From positions 29,066,043-29,130,042 of the forward strand of contig OX463849.1 of assembly GCA_949825065.1 (NCBI GenBank): a stretch of 64,000 nucleotides of DNA, given 5' to 3'. Below, piece after piece: positions 19,252-31,625 of the stretch. A program made the position numbers and the translations under genes. Origin of the DNA: Odontocerum albicorne (lineage: Eukaryota; Arthropoda; Insecta; Trichoptera; Odontoceridae). Under the pieces are notes generated by a model. That model had not been told where the DNA came from and did no database searches. It saw only the letters and a program-made list of their open reading frames with translations. The first letter of the stretch is position 1, and the number at the start of each line of letters is the position of its first letter.

Positions 19252-22200
19252 GTTAGATTCGTTATTTTTCTTATCTCTTTACATTACTGATTGTTGGTAC
19301 ATATTTAGTTTAATAATAAAAACAAATTTTATATACCGCCGTCGTTGAGAGAGAAACTCTTCTTCAGGGCGCTCCAATTCGGGATTCGAACTCGTTATTA
19401 TTGATATTAAAAATATAAAATAAATATAGGTTGAGTATAAGGATAGGAAGGTAGTGGCAGTGGCCATTAGATTAGACACTTCTCCACATATCTTCAGAAA
19501 AAAAAAATTGGTAAGGAAACCGTAGAAAACTAGTTTATTTAACACTTTTATTGCAAATACAATCTGGCGGGCTTATTGGCAGGCGGTGATATTTTCCAAA
19601 CCAACCAGACAAAAGTAAATGAAGCAAGTTACATGGTCGCATAAATCATTCAAATGACTATCCATTCCCACGAAATACATACGTGAGCATATGCCCACGA
19701 ACCCCACAAAGACGGACAACCACCCGAACATTATTTTTCATATAAAGTGAGATATCATCAACCAAAAGAAAAGGAAGGGATGGTGGAGAGGAAAGGAAAA
19801 GAAAAATCGGGAATGAAACACGTTATTTTACTGACTAAAAATTAAGAGTTTTTTCAGTCGCTTCTTAAAGCATGCCAAGGACGGAGCGAGTCTTATATTG
19901 GTTTGTAACTGATTCCAGAGTCTCACTGCATGGACAGTAAAGGACGAAGTAAAAAAAGAGGAGCGGTGAACTGGAAAGGCCAATAAACAATCTCTGAGCG
20001 TAGCGCTAATCCATGATTGGAAAGATGCTGAAAATTTTTGGCGAGTTAAGAGGAGGCGGCGGTTCAATTAAGGATATATAATAGAAACAGTATATGAATT
20101 TGACGTCTAATTCTAACATGCAACCAGTTCAATGCCTTCTGGTATGAAGTTATATGATCGTACTTTCGTAGGTTGAAAATTAGTACTGGACAAACATTTA
20201 TCAAGGGAAGACGAACTGCAAAGAAAACTTTGTAGATCTTCCGATATGTGATAGTAACACATTCTACTTTTGGTGGAGTGTAATGTATGTGCATAGTGAT
20301 CATAAACCGTCATAAATTTTGATAGGACCTCCCAAAAATGGATTTCTTTAAGTGCTTCCTAAAGTTGCACACTCATATCTGTAATATTACGAGGTAGACC
20401 TTTCCATGTCACAGAATCAGCAACCGCAAAGGCTCTATCATAATACCCCGCTCTATTGGATTGTTTGAAACAATAAATTGATTAGATGAAGATGAATCAA
20501 CCTCCCAAGTTCTATTCCTTTCCGAAGAAACTTCTCTCAGATGCAGATTGGAAATATCAATGGAGACATCTCATTAAGATGGGATTTAAATGCAATAGTT
20601 TGAAATCAATCTGTTTGCCACACTTGAGCCAGCATAAATTTAAATCAAGATTATTTTGACAGCAGCAAATTTAATTTAGTCCCTTCACCCTGTTGCAATT
20701 TATGAGGCCACCCAGATCAACCGCAGACTGTATTTTGTGGGACTATGAGGAAGGCAGAGTCTATCAAAATAGAGAAGAGCTCTATTCAGTTATGCGACTA
20801 TCATTAACCCCCTTCTAGCCTTGTGGCGATCAGGAATAGTTTTACAGCGTTCTCAAATTTTTATGAAAAAATTGGCATTTTTCTAAATATGGTTTTCTGT
20901 CCATCATCATCCTATTGTGTAGCTTATGACTGAGCATCATGACTCCCATGTTAGCTCTTGACGACACCTGTCCATCAATCCCTGAATTATGCCATGTTTA
21001 CACGAGCTTAGTACTTGTCATTAGTGCTTCTCACTCGCACTTGTCACTTGCACTTGTATCCACGTATAAACAAGCATATTAGTACTAAGCATTAGTAAAT
21101 CTGGCAAGTGCAAATGAACAGGAAGCCGACTTATTTACTAAGCGACGAGCAGTTACCCCCACCACAATTCAACTAAGCACTCTTTGCTTGCAGTCATCTA
21201 AACAGCCGCGACAAGTGTTTAGTGACAAATTGAAACGGCAAGTGAGCACTAAAATGAGCGATAAAATAATGTTTGAATAGTGTTTGAACACATTTCTCAA
21301 AACAAGGTGGCGGCGGCGGTGGTAGTCCGTTCCGGCCGGATGTCGTGCCACTAATACCTCTTCCTGACACCAACGTGTAAACCATTTCTTCTCACTTGTC
21401 ACTAAGCAGCTCAGTACAAACGATAAGTACTAAGCTCGTGTAAACATGGCATTATGCAGTTCGAAGAGCAATTGTTAAAGGTATTCCTGTTGCGTCTCTC
21501 ACTTGGTCAGTCCAACACATTGGGACTCTTACTCTTATGCGTCATCCTTCCACACTTCCAGTGACCACAGGCCTCTCCAAACTATCTTCTTGGCCGTGAA
21601 CAATGTTTCCAAAGAATCTAAGGACTTGTAGGCATATTGTCATCAATCTGTTTTATAATAAATTTTTTTTATTTATTATTTTCCCATTTAATTTATATTT
21701 CATTTCTGTCCACGCTATCTGATCTATCGGTGCCACCGCTATCCTTTTCACACTCTGGTGTGGCACCAGCAGATGAGCAGCAGCCTAAAAGTCAACCTCA
21801 CCTGCACGAGGTACACTTGCTAGTGAATTGATGAGACCCTGATGATCGAATATCGGCTGTATACCCAAAGATGGAAACAAACATCAACACATGAAAAATG
21901 AAATGACTCCTTAAAGGGCAGCTCAAGCTCTATGGATGGCCTTGTTGTGTCAGTACTTTTGTGCCACAGGATAACCACGGAAGAGTTTGCAGTCCTATTT
22001 GGATTGGGAGAGTGACTGGTTCAACTTAATAATATGTAGCAAGTATAGGGGTATAACCAATATATATAAGAAGATGATTTGGTAAAGCATTGTTTCCCGA
22101 TTATTACGATCACTTCAAGAGTACTTCTTAATTAGCTCATCAAAAAACAAAGTAGGTTGAGTCTAGCATATAAGCTACAGAAAAACACAAATTTAGATGT

Positions 22201-25200
22201 AAAATGGTCTAAGAATCCAGTTTGGAAGTGAATCAAAACAAATCTATTAGTATTATTTTATCATGTGACATGTTGCAGAGTACATGGAGCTGGAAGAAGA
22301 GATGTCCAAGGACAAGCAGGCGTTGCTGGAGGAGTTTGAGCGTCGCAGAAAGGCGCGTCAGATCAACGTATCTACGGACGATGGCGAGGTACGGCGCTCG
22401 TTACGTCAGCTGGGAGAGCCCGTCTGCCTTTTCGGGGAGGGACCGGCTGAACGACGAGCCCGCCTAAGGGACCTGCTTTCTTTGTAAGTTTCAGTCACTC
22501 TATCTTATCTTTTGTTTTTTAGCTCGCCCTGTTGAATCAAGTGTTCCAACTGCAGGCCATGATTGGCTATATGAAATGAGATGAATTAGTTAGTTCTGGT
22601 TATGTTCTCCTTCATCTTTTGCTTGTCACAACTCCTTGCATCATTGAGTCGGTGGGCTTGGCAGTCTCGATACATTATTTCCACAGGAAGGCACACAAAT
22701 TTTATTGACTCGTTTTTAAACTTTTTCTTAAAATTTAGTGTTCAATCATTTTCATATCAGCCAATATTTTTATTTTATTTTCTTACAGTATACGGTCAAT
22801 TTGGACCATTAAAATATTCGTATTAAAATTTCTGAGTATTAATATAAACCACACGATGTTACTAAGTGTAAACATTAACATGATTTATACAAAATTATAA
22901 TCAAAAAAAGCACACACACATAGACAAGAACACAGCAAGCCAAGTTCCAGGGCTGTATCTTATGCATAGAAGGACTCTCAAAAAGCAACATAAATACAAA
23001 AAAATCTATTTTGAAAAAACAAAAAAATTCACTCACATATTTCATACACTTAATACATACAGAAAAACACAATAATTTGAATCAAAACCCTCACCAAGAA
23101 TTGAATATCAATACACAATTAGGATAAAATTAAACGAGCAATGTTTATGATTTATCAGAAATCAAACCCAAACCCCCCTGAGCTGGAAATCAGGTATTTT
23201 ATCAACTAGGCTAGTGAAATCGGCACTTTTTGTACATTCATTTTTGAGGTGATATTTTTTAGAAAAACGTTATATGCATGTTATCTTTTTCTTATTATTA
23301 TTGTTCTTTCCAGTTTGGGTGAGGATGCCATCCATAAGCGTATGGAGGAAGAGGAGGCACGGCTAGTGGGCGAGCGTGGACAGGAAGGCACATGGTACCA
23401 CGAGGGACCGGCTGCCCTGCGTTCTGCCCGACTCTGGTTGGCGCGCTACAGCCTGCCACGTGCTAGGGCTAGGCTGAGGGCAGCTAGAGAGGCCACTGCG
23501 TCGCAGGAGCATCGCAGAACACGTGCTGCTCAACGACAGGAGCTACAGCGCCGATTGGCTGCCACGCAGCCTGTTGCATCGCAGGTTGGAGACCAGCGGC
23601 CGCTGGCGTCGTGTGCATTCAGCTCCGATTCTACTATGCTGCTCACCTCTTCGTGGTAATTTTGTATGCTTATGTAACTTTGATTTACTGTATAAAGTAC
23701 CATGATACAAGGTTTTTACAATCTAGAGAACCTGTGAGCGGTCATGCACCACAAAATGCATATTTGAGGTGCATGACCGCACAGTAACGCACTGGACTTC
23801 CATGCGGAAGATCACCGGTCTGAACCCAGCACTGTGTTACTCCCCTCGAATGATACAGGCATTTTTTCTGCCTAGTATTCCGGGGTATAAAGATATGACT
23901 GGTCATATATATTCTTTCATAAAAAGAGACACAGAAAACATGCAGATGTGTTACGATCATCTTACTTTGATGTGCCTTTGGATCCAGTACAGCGGTGTGG
24001 CTGGTGAGTTTTCTGATGTGCAATGGCTCACTCACTTAAAGAGGAGAAAGGAAAAAAAAAAGAAAAACTCTACAGCACAGCTTCGCTTTCCAACTGAATT
24101 GACATTGGAATGGTGAGGCGATCCTCAACTACGAGGCCCAGCAATGATGAATACTATGAGTAATAACACAAGATAATTGTGCATGTGATGTCTTTTCAAT
24201 ACTTTAGATGGGATATTAATATTCACAGTGACTTATATAGAGTGGCTCATAAGTCGTGCTTCAAAGCTCCTTCTCAAAGAGCTGTGGATCTTGAGGTTTA
24301 ATTCTCACGTCAATGGATTTTTATACCAAAAGAGGTGTAATTCACTTTTGTAATGCAAATTAATCTTTGTCTGCCTCAAAGTGCTAAATATATGGGTGAC
24401 GTGTGCAGTTTTAGGAAGCGCTTGAAGGCAACCCTTTTAAGGAGGTGTTATGATTATATATAAACTATACGCATACATACACTACACTAAACCTAAATCC
24501 GAATGTGTTACTATACTAAAGAAAATGTAGCATGGTCCCTGTGACGTTTCACAAATTTGCCCTAATACAACCTTGTAACGACGTTCAGTGATTTTAATTA
24601 TTTTATCAACTTTAATATAAGCCTCGATTCTAATAAATAGCTAGTTATTTAGGTAAATACGAGTACATTACATAAAACAAACAATGATGACAAATGAATA
24701 CATCTTGTTACAAACTAGCAAAAATATGACAGTTTGGTAAAATCAATTAATATTTGGCGACGTTCGTCAAAAGTCTCTACGTTAGTCTGCATTGGCTAGG
24801 GATGGGGTATACGATAATTGGATTTTCGATTTTTTTATACATAAAATTAAATGTTCGTAATTAGTATTAATACATAGTGGATCTTGGCCTATTTAAAGAT
24901 AGATACAAATCATACAATGCATTAGAAAGTCAGTATAATGAAAACTAGGAATTAAAACGTCAGTTTAGAGAAAAACAATTTTTTGATTTATAAAAAAACG
25001 ATTCGATTTGTAAAAAAAACGATTTTATCCCATCTCTTTGAGACATGCCATTTCTTGACTACATTTTCTTGAGTATATCACATATCGGAAGTTCATTCTA
25101 TGGTTTTCTTACCAAATAAATTTTTCTAAATGTATACAGATGTGGGGAAGTTCCATATCTAATGGCCAAAGTCACCACTTTCCTATTCTTATATTCAATT

Positions 25201-28200
25201 TGTTATTTTTTTATAATATGTCAATAAAAGTGGATTCGAATCCTGAGTTAAAGCGCCCTTGAGGAGAGACTGCTTTTTAAATAGCGCTATATAAATGATC
25301 CTTTTATTGTTATTATTTAAAACACGAGCGGTGGACTTTTTGACAATGGAAGAAGGAGACTGACTACACAATATGAAAGTGTGTGGATGTTAATGGCGAT
25401 TATGTGGAAAAATCTAATGTGTATCTACACTCTAGCAGTAAATCATTTTTATCTTTCATGGTTTATTTTAATTTTAAAATGCGCTTGACTTAAAAAAACA
25501 CTTCTGGTATTTTTTTTAGCATGACACTTTACCACTGTAAAAAGAAATATATACATTTATTCAATTTATTAGCTCTGCTAAGAATTAACCCTGTAGTAAA
25601 TTCTATTGCTAGGTCCGGGCTGTGCAAGGTGTGGTCTGTCCCAGAGTGTTCGCTGCTACAAAGCTTGCGTGGTCACGCCTGCCAGGTGGGCCATGCTCTT
25701 TTCCGGCCCGATGTGCGTCGCCCCCAGCACTTCTCTCAGCCTGACACCGAGGCTGACAGCGATGCCAAAGAGCTGTCTATGGTTTCCTGTGCCTATGACG
25801 GCTCCGTAAAACTTTGGAACTTTGCCAGGTTATTTTTATATTCTTGTTACGTAATCTTTTTATTAATAACTGTCTCACCTCAAGGTGGTGAGAGATTTAA
25901 TGATGTTCAATTGCCAACAGGTACATAATTTGTGTATTGAATAAATCAGTTCTCTGTTTTATCATGAATCAATCCCTCATCAAGTGTCATGCTCTAAAAG
26001 TTTCTATTGACTACATGCAGATGTCATTATGTAATAATTTTTATTTAACTCTCTAGACTTGTTTTCAAACGTTAAAGATGTAGACCAAAACTCACCCTGA
26101 CTTGTACAAGGATTGTACATAAAGGAGTACTGTATTCTAAATTATTCAAAATACTCTGGTTTCAGTAACTTCTAGTACATTTGTGTATAGAGGAGTATTT
26201 AACTATTTTAGTAATTCTGCAAGTATTTGAAATTAACAAGGTAATTTTTTTTATTCATATATTATAGTTCTCTACATATCTGTAGCGATGATATGGACAT
26301 ATTAATATTCGAGTCTTTGGGTCAAGAACCACTGGAGTGGACACGTAATTCGCAGCATCGTATGTGTTTGAAATACCACCGCATATGGACAGGCAGCAAA
26401 ATTCATATACCAGGTCTGTAAATATGAAACCGGAATTTACTCATAGATGAGTCTAGTTGTCAATGTAGTGACTGTCAAACCGCGTCATTGGCACCTTTTT
26501 CTTGTGTTTACATTTTTCAAAGACTTCTAACTCGCAACAATATAAGCTTATTACAACTACATATGTTTTCATAGCGAAACATGTCAGTTTTTGTGCCTGA
26601 AAACTACGATTTGCAGACAGCATTGATTTTCTGTTACCATTTGAAGAAAACTGCTGCAGGATCGCATTGAATGCTTATTGAAGCTTACGGTGAGCATGCT
26701 CTTGGTAAATAAGTGCTTTGAGTGGTTTAAAAAATTCAAAAGTGGTGATTTTGACATGAGAAATGAAGAATGTGGAAGACCACCGAGAAAGTTTGAAGAC
26801 GCCGAATTGCAAGCATTGTTAGATGAGGATGACGCTCAAACGCAACAACAACTCGCGGATCATTTAAATGTGACACGAGAAGCCGTCTCCATACATTTGA
26901 AAGCCATGGGAAAGATCCAGAAGGGGGGAAAATGGGTTCCACATGAACTGAATGAAAGACAGCAGGAAAACCGAAAAACCAGTTATGAAATGCTGCTCGC
27001 CAGGTACAAAAGAAAATCATTTCTCCATCCAATTGTGACTGACGATGAAAAATGGATATATTTCGAGAATCCTTAACATAAAAGATCATGGGTAACTCCA
27101 AGCAAACCGGCGACATCGACTGCAAAGCCAAATCGCTATGGACGGAAGACAATGCTCTGTGTTTGGTGGGATCAGAAGGGTGTTATCTATTATGAGTTGC
27201 TAAAACCTGGCGAAACCGTTAATATTGAACGCTACCGACAACAAATTATGGATTTGAACCAAGCATTGCATGAAAAACTACCAGAATATCAAAATAGGCA
27301 ACACAAAGTGATTTTGCTTCATGATAATGTACCATCGCACACAGCAAAACCGGTCAAGGAAACGATTGAGACGTTTAGTTGGAAAATACTTTCTCGCATG
27401 CGGCTTACTCACCAGACTTGGCTCCATCCGATTACTACTTATTTGCATCGATGGGACACACACTTGCTGAGCAGCGCTTCACTTCTTACGAAAATGGCTC
27501 GATGATTGGTTTGCCTCAAAAGAGCAACAGTTTTTTTGGCGTGGTATCCACAAATTGCCAGAGAGATGGGAAAAATGTGTAGCTAGCGATGGGCAATACT
27601 TTGAATAAAATATTTTTTACCATTTTCATACAAAAAATGTGTATTTTCTATAAAAAAAATACGGTTTCATATTTACAGACCTGATACATCTAGTGCATGA
27701 ATTTTGTTGATTGTGGATGGTTAGTGGGTAGCGAGTACGGCTAAAAAGGATTTTCAACTGTCGTTTATACAAAAAATAAATTCATAAACTAGCTTCAGGT
27801 GGAGTCAGATTAACCCTTCAAACATTGCATGCGACATCAATGATTTAATAAAGAAAATGGAGCATCATCCTTCGCTTTAAAATAAAATAATATAAAGTTG
27901 TAAAATTATTGCTTGTAATATTTGTAATAAAACATTATTTTGTGTGGTCCTCGCATTATCGCATCATTATGATCAGCTTGGGTTAAAATGAATCAGTTCA
28001 AGCCAGCCGATTAGCAGGTATCGAACGACCCCTGCGTCCAATGACTGCTTGGCAGGCAATAAGCTAGAAAAGGGTGACGGTGTAAGTGATCACATCGATA
28101 CGCTTGCGACACGCTATGGACTATGTATAAAGGATGTCAAATTAATGAAATATATTCTCGTCTGAAACTTCGTACTGCGTTTTATTTCAACAAAGTTCTA

Positions 28201-31057
28201 CTAGTCAAAAAGGAATCTCTTCACCCAGTTGTCATCGAGTCGCACCGGAATTGGATTTGAAGTCACACCGGAATCATTGAAGTCACACCGGAACCTCTGA
28301 GGATCGAGCGGTAATCATCCACCTATTCTAGTCTTTTTACCAGTGCTGTACAAATATAGAAAATAAAAAGTGTGTACTCTTATATTTGTTTTATTTGTTA
28401 AACTCAACAAAGTTCATAGTAAATTTATATTGATTGGGGGTTTGTAGCAATTTAGCCAGATGCCAAGGGGCTCGCTTGTGAAAAGATTTGAGAACTGCTG
28501 CATTAGGGAATTGAGGAATCGGCCTTCTTATCCAATACTGGTTGTATGATGAGGAGATTCGCAATCTTAGCATTTTGTGACACATTGTATTCCTGATGGT
28601 ATCAGAGATAATGATTGTTAAAGTAATTAATAAACAGAGTAATGAAGTTTTGTTTGTTTCCAGTGAGGAGCCAATAGGAGAGCTGACGGGTCATGAGGGT
28701 CAGCGAGTGTCTCGCGTAGCTTTCCATCCCTCGGGCCGCTACTTGGGTACCTGTTGCAGAGATGGCTCCTGGCGCTTGTGGGACTTGACCACGGCAACAG
28801 AGCTGCTGCATCAGGAGGGGCACGCGCGCCCACCGCACGATATCGCATTTCAGTGTGATGGTTCTGTCGTGGCTACTGGGTAACTGCCCTTTTCTCTCTT
28901 ATATATATCCTTATTCTATGGGAATTAAGGGGCCATCATTTTGATGAAGGACTCCTTTGCCTCTCTGTCCTGTGCCTTTTCTATGAATTGTTCTTACTTC
29001 AGTAGTATTTTTTGATTACTTTTTTATTCCACTAATTATAAATTATAAATTAGTGGAACAGCAATATAATTATCACATATTCTCATTTATAGTTCCACAA
29101 AATTAAAACTGAAACCTTTTAAAACTTTTTTTTATGTATGACAACTCCCATCTAAAACGAAGTAGATATTGATAATTCCAAATAAAATGTTTCAATCAAA
29201 ATCAATGATTTTCAATGTGAATTATAAAAAAAAGCTTTCAATATGACATAGAATAAATTTTCAATCATTTTTCTCGAGAAAGTTTATGGAATTGTCAATC
29301 TTTGAGTCTATTAGAACACTTGGCATATTTTTTTTTTACTGAAGAAAAATTTACCGTAGATAACTCACTGAATCACATAAATACAAAGTATTAACATCTA
29401 AACTGTTAGTGTCTTACTCAAAACATATTGAATCGTTTTACTCTACAAACATCTCTTGTAGAGTAAAACAATTCAATGAGTTATAAATGTACGTGGGTCG
29501 TCCAGAAAGTAAAGAAGGTTTTGGCATAACTAAATAAAAACTAAAGATATCAACACAAAACTTTATTTACAAAATCACTGTACCTTACTCTATTTTTCAA
29601 TGTAGTCGCCATAGCTGTCAAGGCACTTATTGTAATGTGGAACCAATTTTTCAATTCCGATGTTATACTCTTCTACCGCCAAAGATTTGAGCCAGGATGT
29701 CACTTCTTGTTTGAGGTCTTCATCGTTTGCGAACTGTTTTCCGCCCGAAAATTCCTTTAGTTTCGGGGATAAGTGAAAATCACTCGGTGCCAAGTCAGGG
29801 CTGTAAGGAGGATGTCCAAAAATTTCCCACTTAAGACGTTGAAGTTCTCACTGTGTTCGTGCTGATGCATGAGGCTGCGCATTGTCATGAATCAAAACCA
29901 CCTTTCCCGATAACATTCCACGTCTCTTGTTTTGGATGGCGCGTCTAAGTCGTTTAAAAGTTTCATAATAGGCCTCAGAGTTTATTGTGTGTCCTCTTGG
30001 CATAAACTCCACGTGGATCAAACCCTTTCGGTCCCAAAAAACTGTTGCCATCACTTTTCTGGTATTGAGATTCGGTTTTTCTTTTCCGAGCACACATTTT
30101 TTTGTAGCTGAGGTGGTCTGTCACTATTTCATGTAGGAGCGACCGTGAAATTTGTGGGAAAGATTCATGTACTGTGCTTAAAGTGGCCTATAAATTTCGA
30201 TATGTCGAACATTTTGTGCATTCAGAAAACGAATGACACTACTCACTTCACATTTGGCGGGATTTTCGATGGTCGCAGCCATTTTGAAAGGTTACAGAAC
30301 AAAGACGCACGGCCATTCAGCAACAAAACTCGACTCGCACTAAAGCGAGGGAAGGAGCTAAAAGGCGCGCATATGATCACGTTTGTGGGGAATCTTTTCT
30401 TTTTTTACTTTCTGGGTGCGCCTAGTATTAAATTGAAACAAAAATATTGATATACAGATATCCAACAAGACACGAGCAACTGCCTAGTTTGTTGAATCCT
30501 TAACATATAATGTCTAATTGACAATTCTATATTTTACTTCATTTTGTGTTTACTGGTGGATGTGATTTACATGCCATGCTATTTATTCTTTAAATCCCAG
30601 TTTTATGGTACCAAATAGAATGAATTCTTTCAGGGGATTAGATGCATTTGGTCGTGTATGGGACTTGCGTACAGGGCGCTGTGTGATGTTCATGGAGGGA
30701 CATTTGAAAGCTGTGTACTCAGTGGCATGGTCAGGAAGTGGGCATCAGCTTGCGACAGGTTCAGGCGATCACAGCGTGCGCGTGTGGGATTTGCGTCAAC
30801 GTCGCCCCCTTCACACTATCCCCGCACACTCTAACCTGGTCTCCTGCGTGCGTTGGCAGCGTGGGGCCGGACTTTGTCTGGCCACTGCGGGCTATGATGC
30901 AGCACTTCGCCTCTGGGCTGAGCGCTCCTGGCAGCCACTCCGAGTTCTTTTGGGCCATGACTCCAAAATTATGGGAATGGATTTGTCCTACGATGATAAG
31001 TACATGGCTACAGCTGCTTATGATAGAACTTTTAAACTTTGGGCAGCAGATTCTTGA
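19062..31057 (+). CDS. PRPF4: PRPF4, U4/U6 small nuclear ribonucleoprotein (60K)
   Basis: Six exons (19062-19251, 22279-22483, 23314-23655, 25613-25828, 28664-28879, 30634-31057) total 1593 nt and encode 530 residues; human PRPF4 has about 520. The SFM/PRP4 domain (about 75-131) includes [16 protein letters not shown] and [14 protein letters not shown] linker with [10 protein letters not shown] and [12 protein letters not shown] follows, then a seven-blade WD40 propeller from about 225 to the end ([51 protein letters not shown]). The protein belongs to the U4/U6-U5 tri-snRNP, with PRPF3 and PPIH, in the nucleus. Exons are much more GC-rich than the introns, which hold LINEs, MITEs, a SINE and two mariners. 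A polyadenylation signal lies at 31078. Confidence 0.97.
19535..20067 (-). mobile_element. LINE 3' end with RT C-terminus
   Basis: The minus frame 20067-19828 ends with a segment typical of non-LTR ORF2 C-termini ([18 protein letters not shown], then [12 protein letters not shown]). About 290 bp of 3' untranslated sequence with ACTTGCTTCATTTACTTTTG follows, and a short A-rich tail near 19540. Copies of this 3' end are at 37321-37697 (minus) and 35888-35985 (plus). It lies in PRPF4 intron 1. Confidence 0.8.
20330..20480 (-). mobile_element. Second LINE C-terminal fragment
   Basis: The minus translation reads [20 protein letters not shown] followed by a helical tail, the same kind of ORF2 ending from a different LINE. 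The region 20070-20330 may belong to one of these LINEs but shows no clear motif. Confidence 0.5.
20990..21451. mobile_element. Palindromic MITE, TTA duplication (PIF/Harbinger-like)
   Basis: The 462-bp element lies between TTA (20987-20989) and TTA (21452-21454). Both ends read TGCCATGTTTACACGAGCTT when oriented inwards, and pairing continues through AGTACT. The middle has a CGG-rich patch (21308-21325). A 3-bp TWA duplication is characteristic of PIF/Harbinger. It lies in PRPF4 intron 1. Confidence 0.82.
21780..21900 (+). repeat. Short copy of a LINE-associated repeat
   Basis: GTCAACCTCACCTGCACGAG and the following 80 bp match 53275-53360, the sequence before the LINE tail at 53408-53605. 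It is too short to classify alone. Confidence 0.45.
22279..22483 (+). CDS. PRPF4: PRPF4 exon 2 (SFM/PRP4 domain)
   Basis: The acceptor ATGTTGCAG precedes and the donor CTTT|GTAAGT follows. It encodes the highly conserved [12 protein letters not shown] and [17 protein letters not shown] motifs. The phase joins exon 3 as LLSFLGEDA. Confidence 0.96.
23160..23216 (-). repeat. Degenerate SINE family B head
   Basis: The reverse complement shows CTAGTTGATAAAATACCTG and a TTTGGGTTTGAT B-box remnant like the tRNA-like head at 59184. It is short and weak. Confidence 0.35.
23314..23655 (+). CDS. PRPF4: PRPF4 exon 3
   Basis: The acceptor TTCTTTCCAG precedes and the donor TCGTG|GTAATT follows. It encodes [20 protein letters not shown], an Arg-rich helix, and the first WD blade start ([18 protein letters not shown]). 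Confidence 0.95.
23768..24152 (+). mobile_element. SINE family A, longest copy
   Basis: It has a tRNA-like head (ACCGCACAGTAACGCACTGG, then GGTCTGAACCC as B box) followed by about 300 bp of body matching 395-1350 and 44290-44650, including CAGCTTCGCTTTCCAACT. It sits in PRPF4 intron 3, beside a 13-bp hairpin (23738-23780). Confidence 0.72.
24512..25077. mobile_element. Non-autonomous DNA transposon family X, copy 1
   Basis: The left end reads TATACTAAAGAAAATGTAGC and the right end (reversed) TATACTCAAGAAAATGTAG. The body carries GGGATGGGGTATACGATAAT and AAACGATTCGATTTGTAAA. No coding frame. Other copies: 56889-57169 and 61090-62192. It lies in PRPF4 intron 3. Confidence 0.72.
25613..25828 (+). 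CDS. PRPF4: PRPF4 exon 4 (WD blades)
   Basis: The acceptor TATTGCTAG precedes, giving [17 protein letters not shown] across the junction. It ends at GCCAG|GTTATT after [10 protein letters not shown]. The middle ([12 protein letters not shown]) is an acidic loop in the second blade, longer than in the human protein. Confidence 0.95.
26410..27684 (+). mobile_element. Mos1-like mariner in PRPF4 intron 4
   Basis: The 1275-bp element lies between TA (26408-26409) and TA (27685-27686). Ends are CCAGGTCTGTAAATATGAAA and, reversed, TCAGGTCTGTAAATATGAAA. It is very similar to the copy at 11013-12279 along its length. Confidence 0.93.
26581..27608 (+). pseudogene. Mos1-like transposase pseudogene
   Basis: The start is [10 protein letters not shown] and the end GQYFE then TAA. 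An in-frame TGA follows TCGCAT (near 26667), as in the 11013 copy; a short deletion follows EHALGK, and another stop lies near 27075. All three catalytic Asp are still encoded ([21 protein letters not shown]), but a frameshift near 27400 separates the last two. Confidence 0.9.
27690..28663. other. Intronic stretch, possible solo LTR
   Basis: No exon is seen. Around 28125-28230, TATAAA is followed by a segment rich in C/T and a possible R-U5-like region, and 28235-28300 holds three near-copies of GAAGTCACACCGGAA. This could be a solo LTR, but no terminal TG..CA pair with a target duplication was identified. Confidence 0.3.
28664..28879 (+). CDS. PRPF4: PRPF4 exon 5 (WD blades)
   Basis: The acceptor TGTTTCCAG precedes and the donor ACTGG|GTAACT follows. 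It encodes [20 protein letters not shown], then [10 protein letters not shown] and [19 protein letters not shown], matching the middle of the propeller. Confidence 0.96.
29492..30422 (-). mobile_element. Internally deleted mariner-type element in PRPF4 intron 5
   Basis: The ends share CCAGAAAGTAA oriented inwards (29500 and, reversed, 30413), and TA lies next to both ends. About 930 bp is left of the usual 1.3 kb. The transposase is of the widespread arthropod type with [20 protein letters not shown] and LAPSDFHL motifs. Confidence 0.82.
29590..30282 (-). pseudogene. Mariner-type transposase with deleted middle
   Basis: The ATG at 30282 gives [20 protein letters not shown]. After about 45 codons, broken by stops, the reading jumps to the catalytic part ([31 protein letters not shown]) and ends GDYIEK then TAG at 29590. 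The helix-turn-helix region and first catalytic Asp are missing. Confidence 0.85.
30634..31057 (+). CDS. PRPF4: PRPF4 last exon
   Basis: The acceptor TTCTTTCAG precedes, giving [17 protein letters not shown]. It carries the last four blades and ends [12 protein letters not shown] then TGA. Confidence 0.97.
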
Positions 31058-31077
31058 GTTTTGTTCTAAGTTTGTGT

Positions 31078-31083
31078 AATAAA
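31078..31083 (+). terminator. PRPF4: PRPF4 polyadenylation signal
   Basis: A canonical AATAAA lies 21 bp after the stop codon, so the 3' untranslated region is very short. Confidence 0.8.
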
Positions 31084-31529
31084 AGTATGTGAAGCCTTAT
31101 TTAGAATTGGTTTATTTAATCAGGAAAAGAAATTGACTCCTGGATGTTTGGCCAAGTTTGTGAGAAAACGGTTTTCATCATAAAACTTCAGTTTACGTCT
31201 ATGCAAATAAACTGGTTCAATATAAAATGTTGCAAACCTATCATGATCAAGTCGTACATTATTTCGGTATGTACGAATTACAAAAGGAAGAGGAAAATGT
31301 AAAATTTTATACTCATGTTTTTTTAGAACACCTGTCTCTTTTTGAAGGCCTAATTTCTTAAATAATTGCAGTATATTATTTTTTATACCATTAATTAAAT
31401 TGATAATAAAATGAAAAGATAATCCAAAATTATTTGTGTAATTTTACCAAAGTTTATTGTGTGATTTTTTTACTGGATGGTGTAATTGATAAAATACTTG
31501 TTTCAACGATTCCTGATGAAACTAAAAAA

Positions 31530-31625
31530 GGTTCCAGTCTGGTTGGTAGCAAGAAATTGTCATATGACAATAGGCTCGCCAAGTTGTAATGTAAATAACA
31601 AATGTAACAATATACACATAAATTG
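31530..31625 (+). repeat. SINE family B tail fragment
   Basis: GGTTCCAGTCTGGTTGG and GCCAAGTTGTAATGTAAATA match the 3' part of the SINE copies at 58488-58688 and 59184-59405. The tRNA-like head is missing. Confidence 0.5.

Noticed and set aside
22875..23072. 65-codon Cys/Phe-rich minus frame
   Set aside because: Intronic AT-rich sequence without motif or splice evidence.
28125..28300. Solo LTR
   Set aside because: TATA and pyrimidine-rich parts are suggestive, but terminal TG/CA and target duplication were not found; reported only as a possibility.
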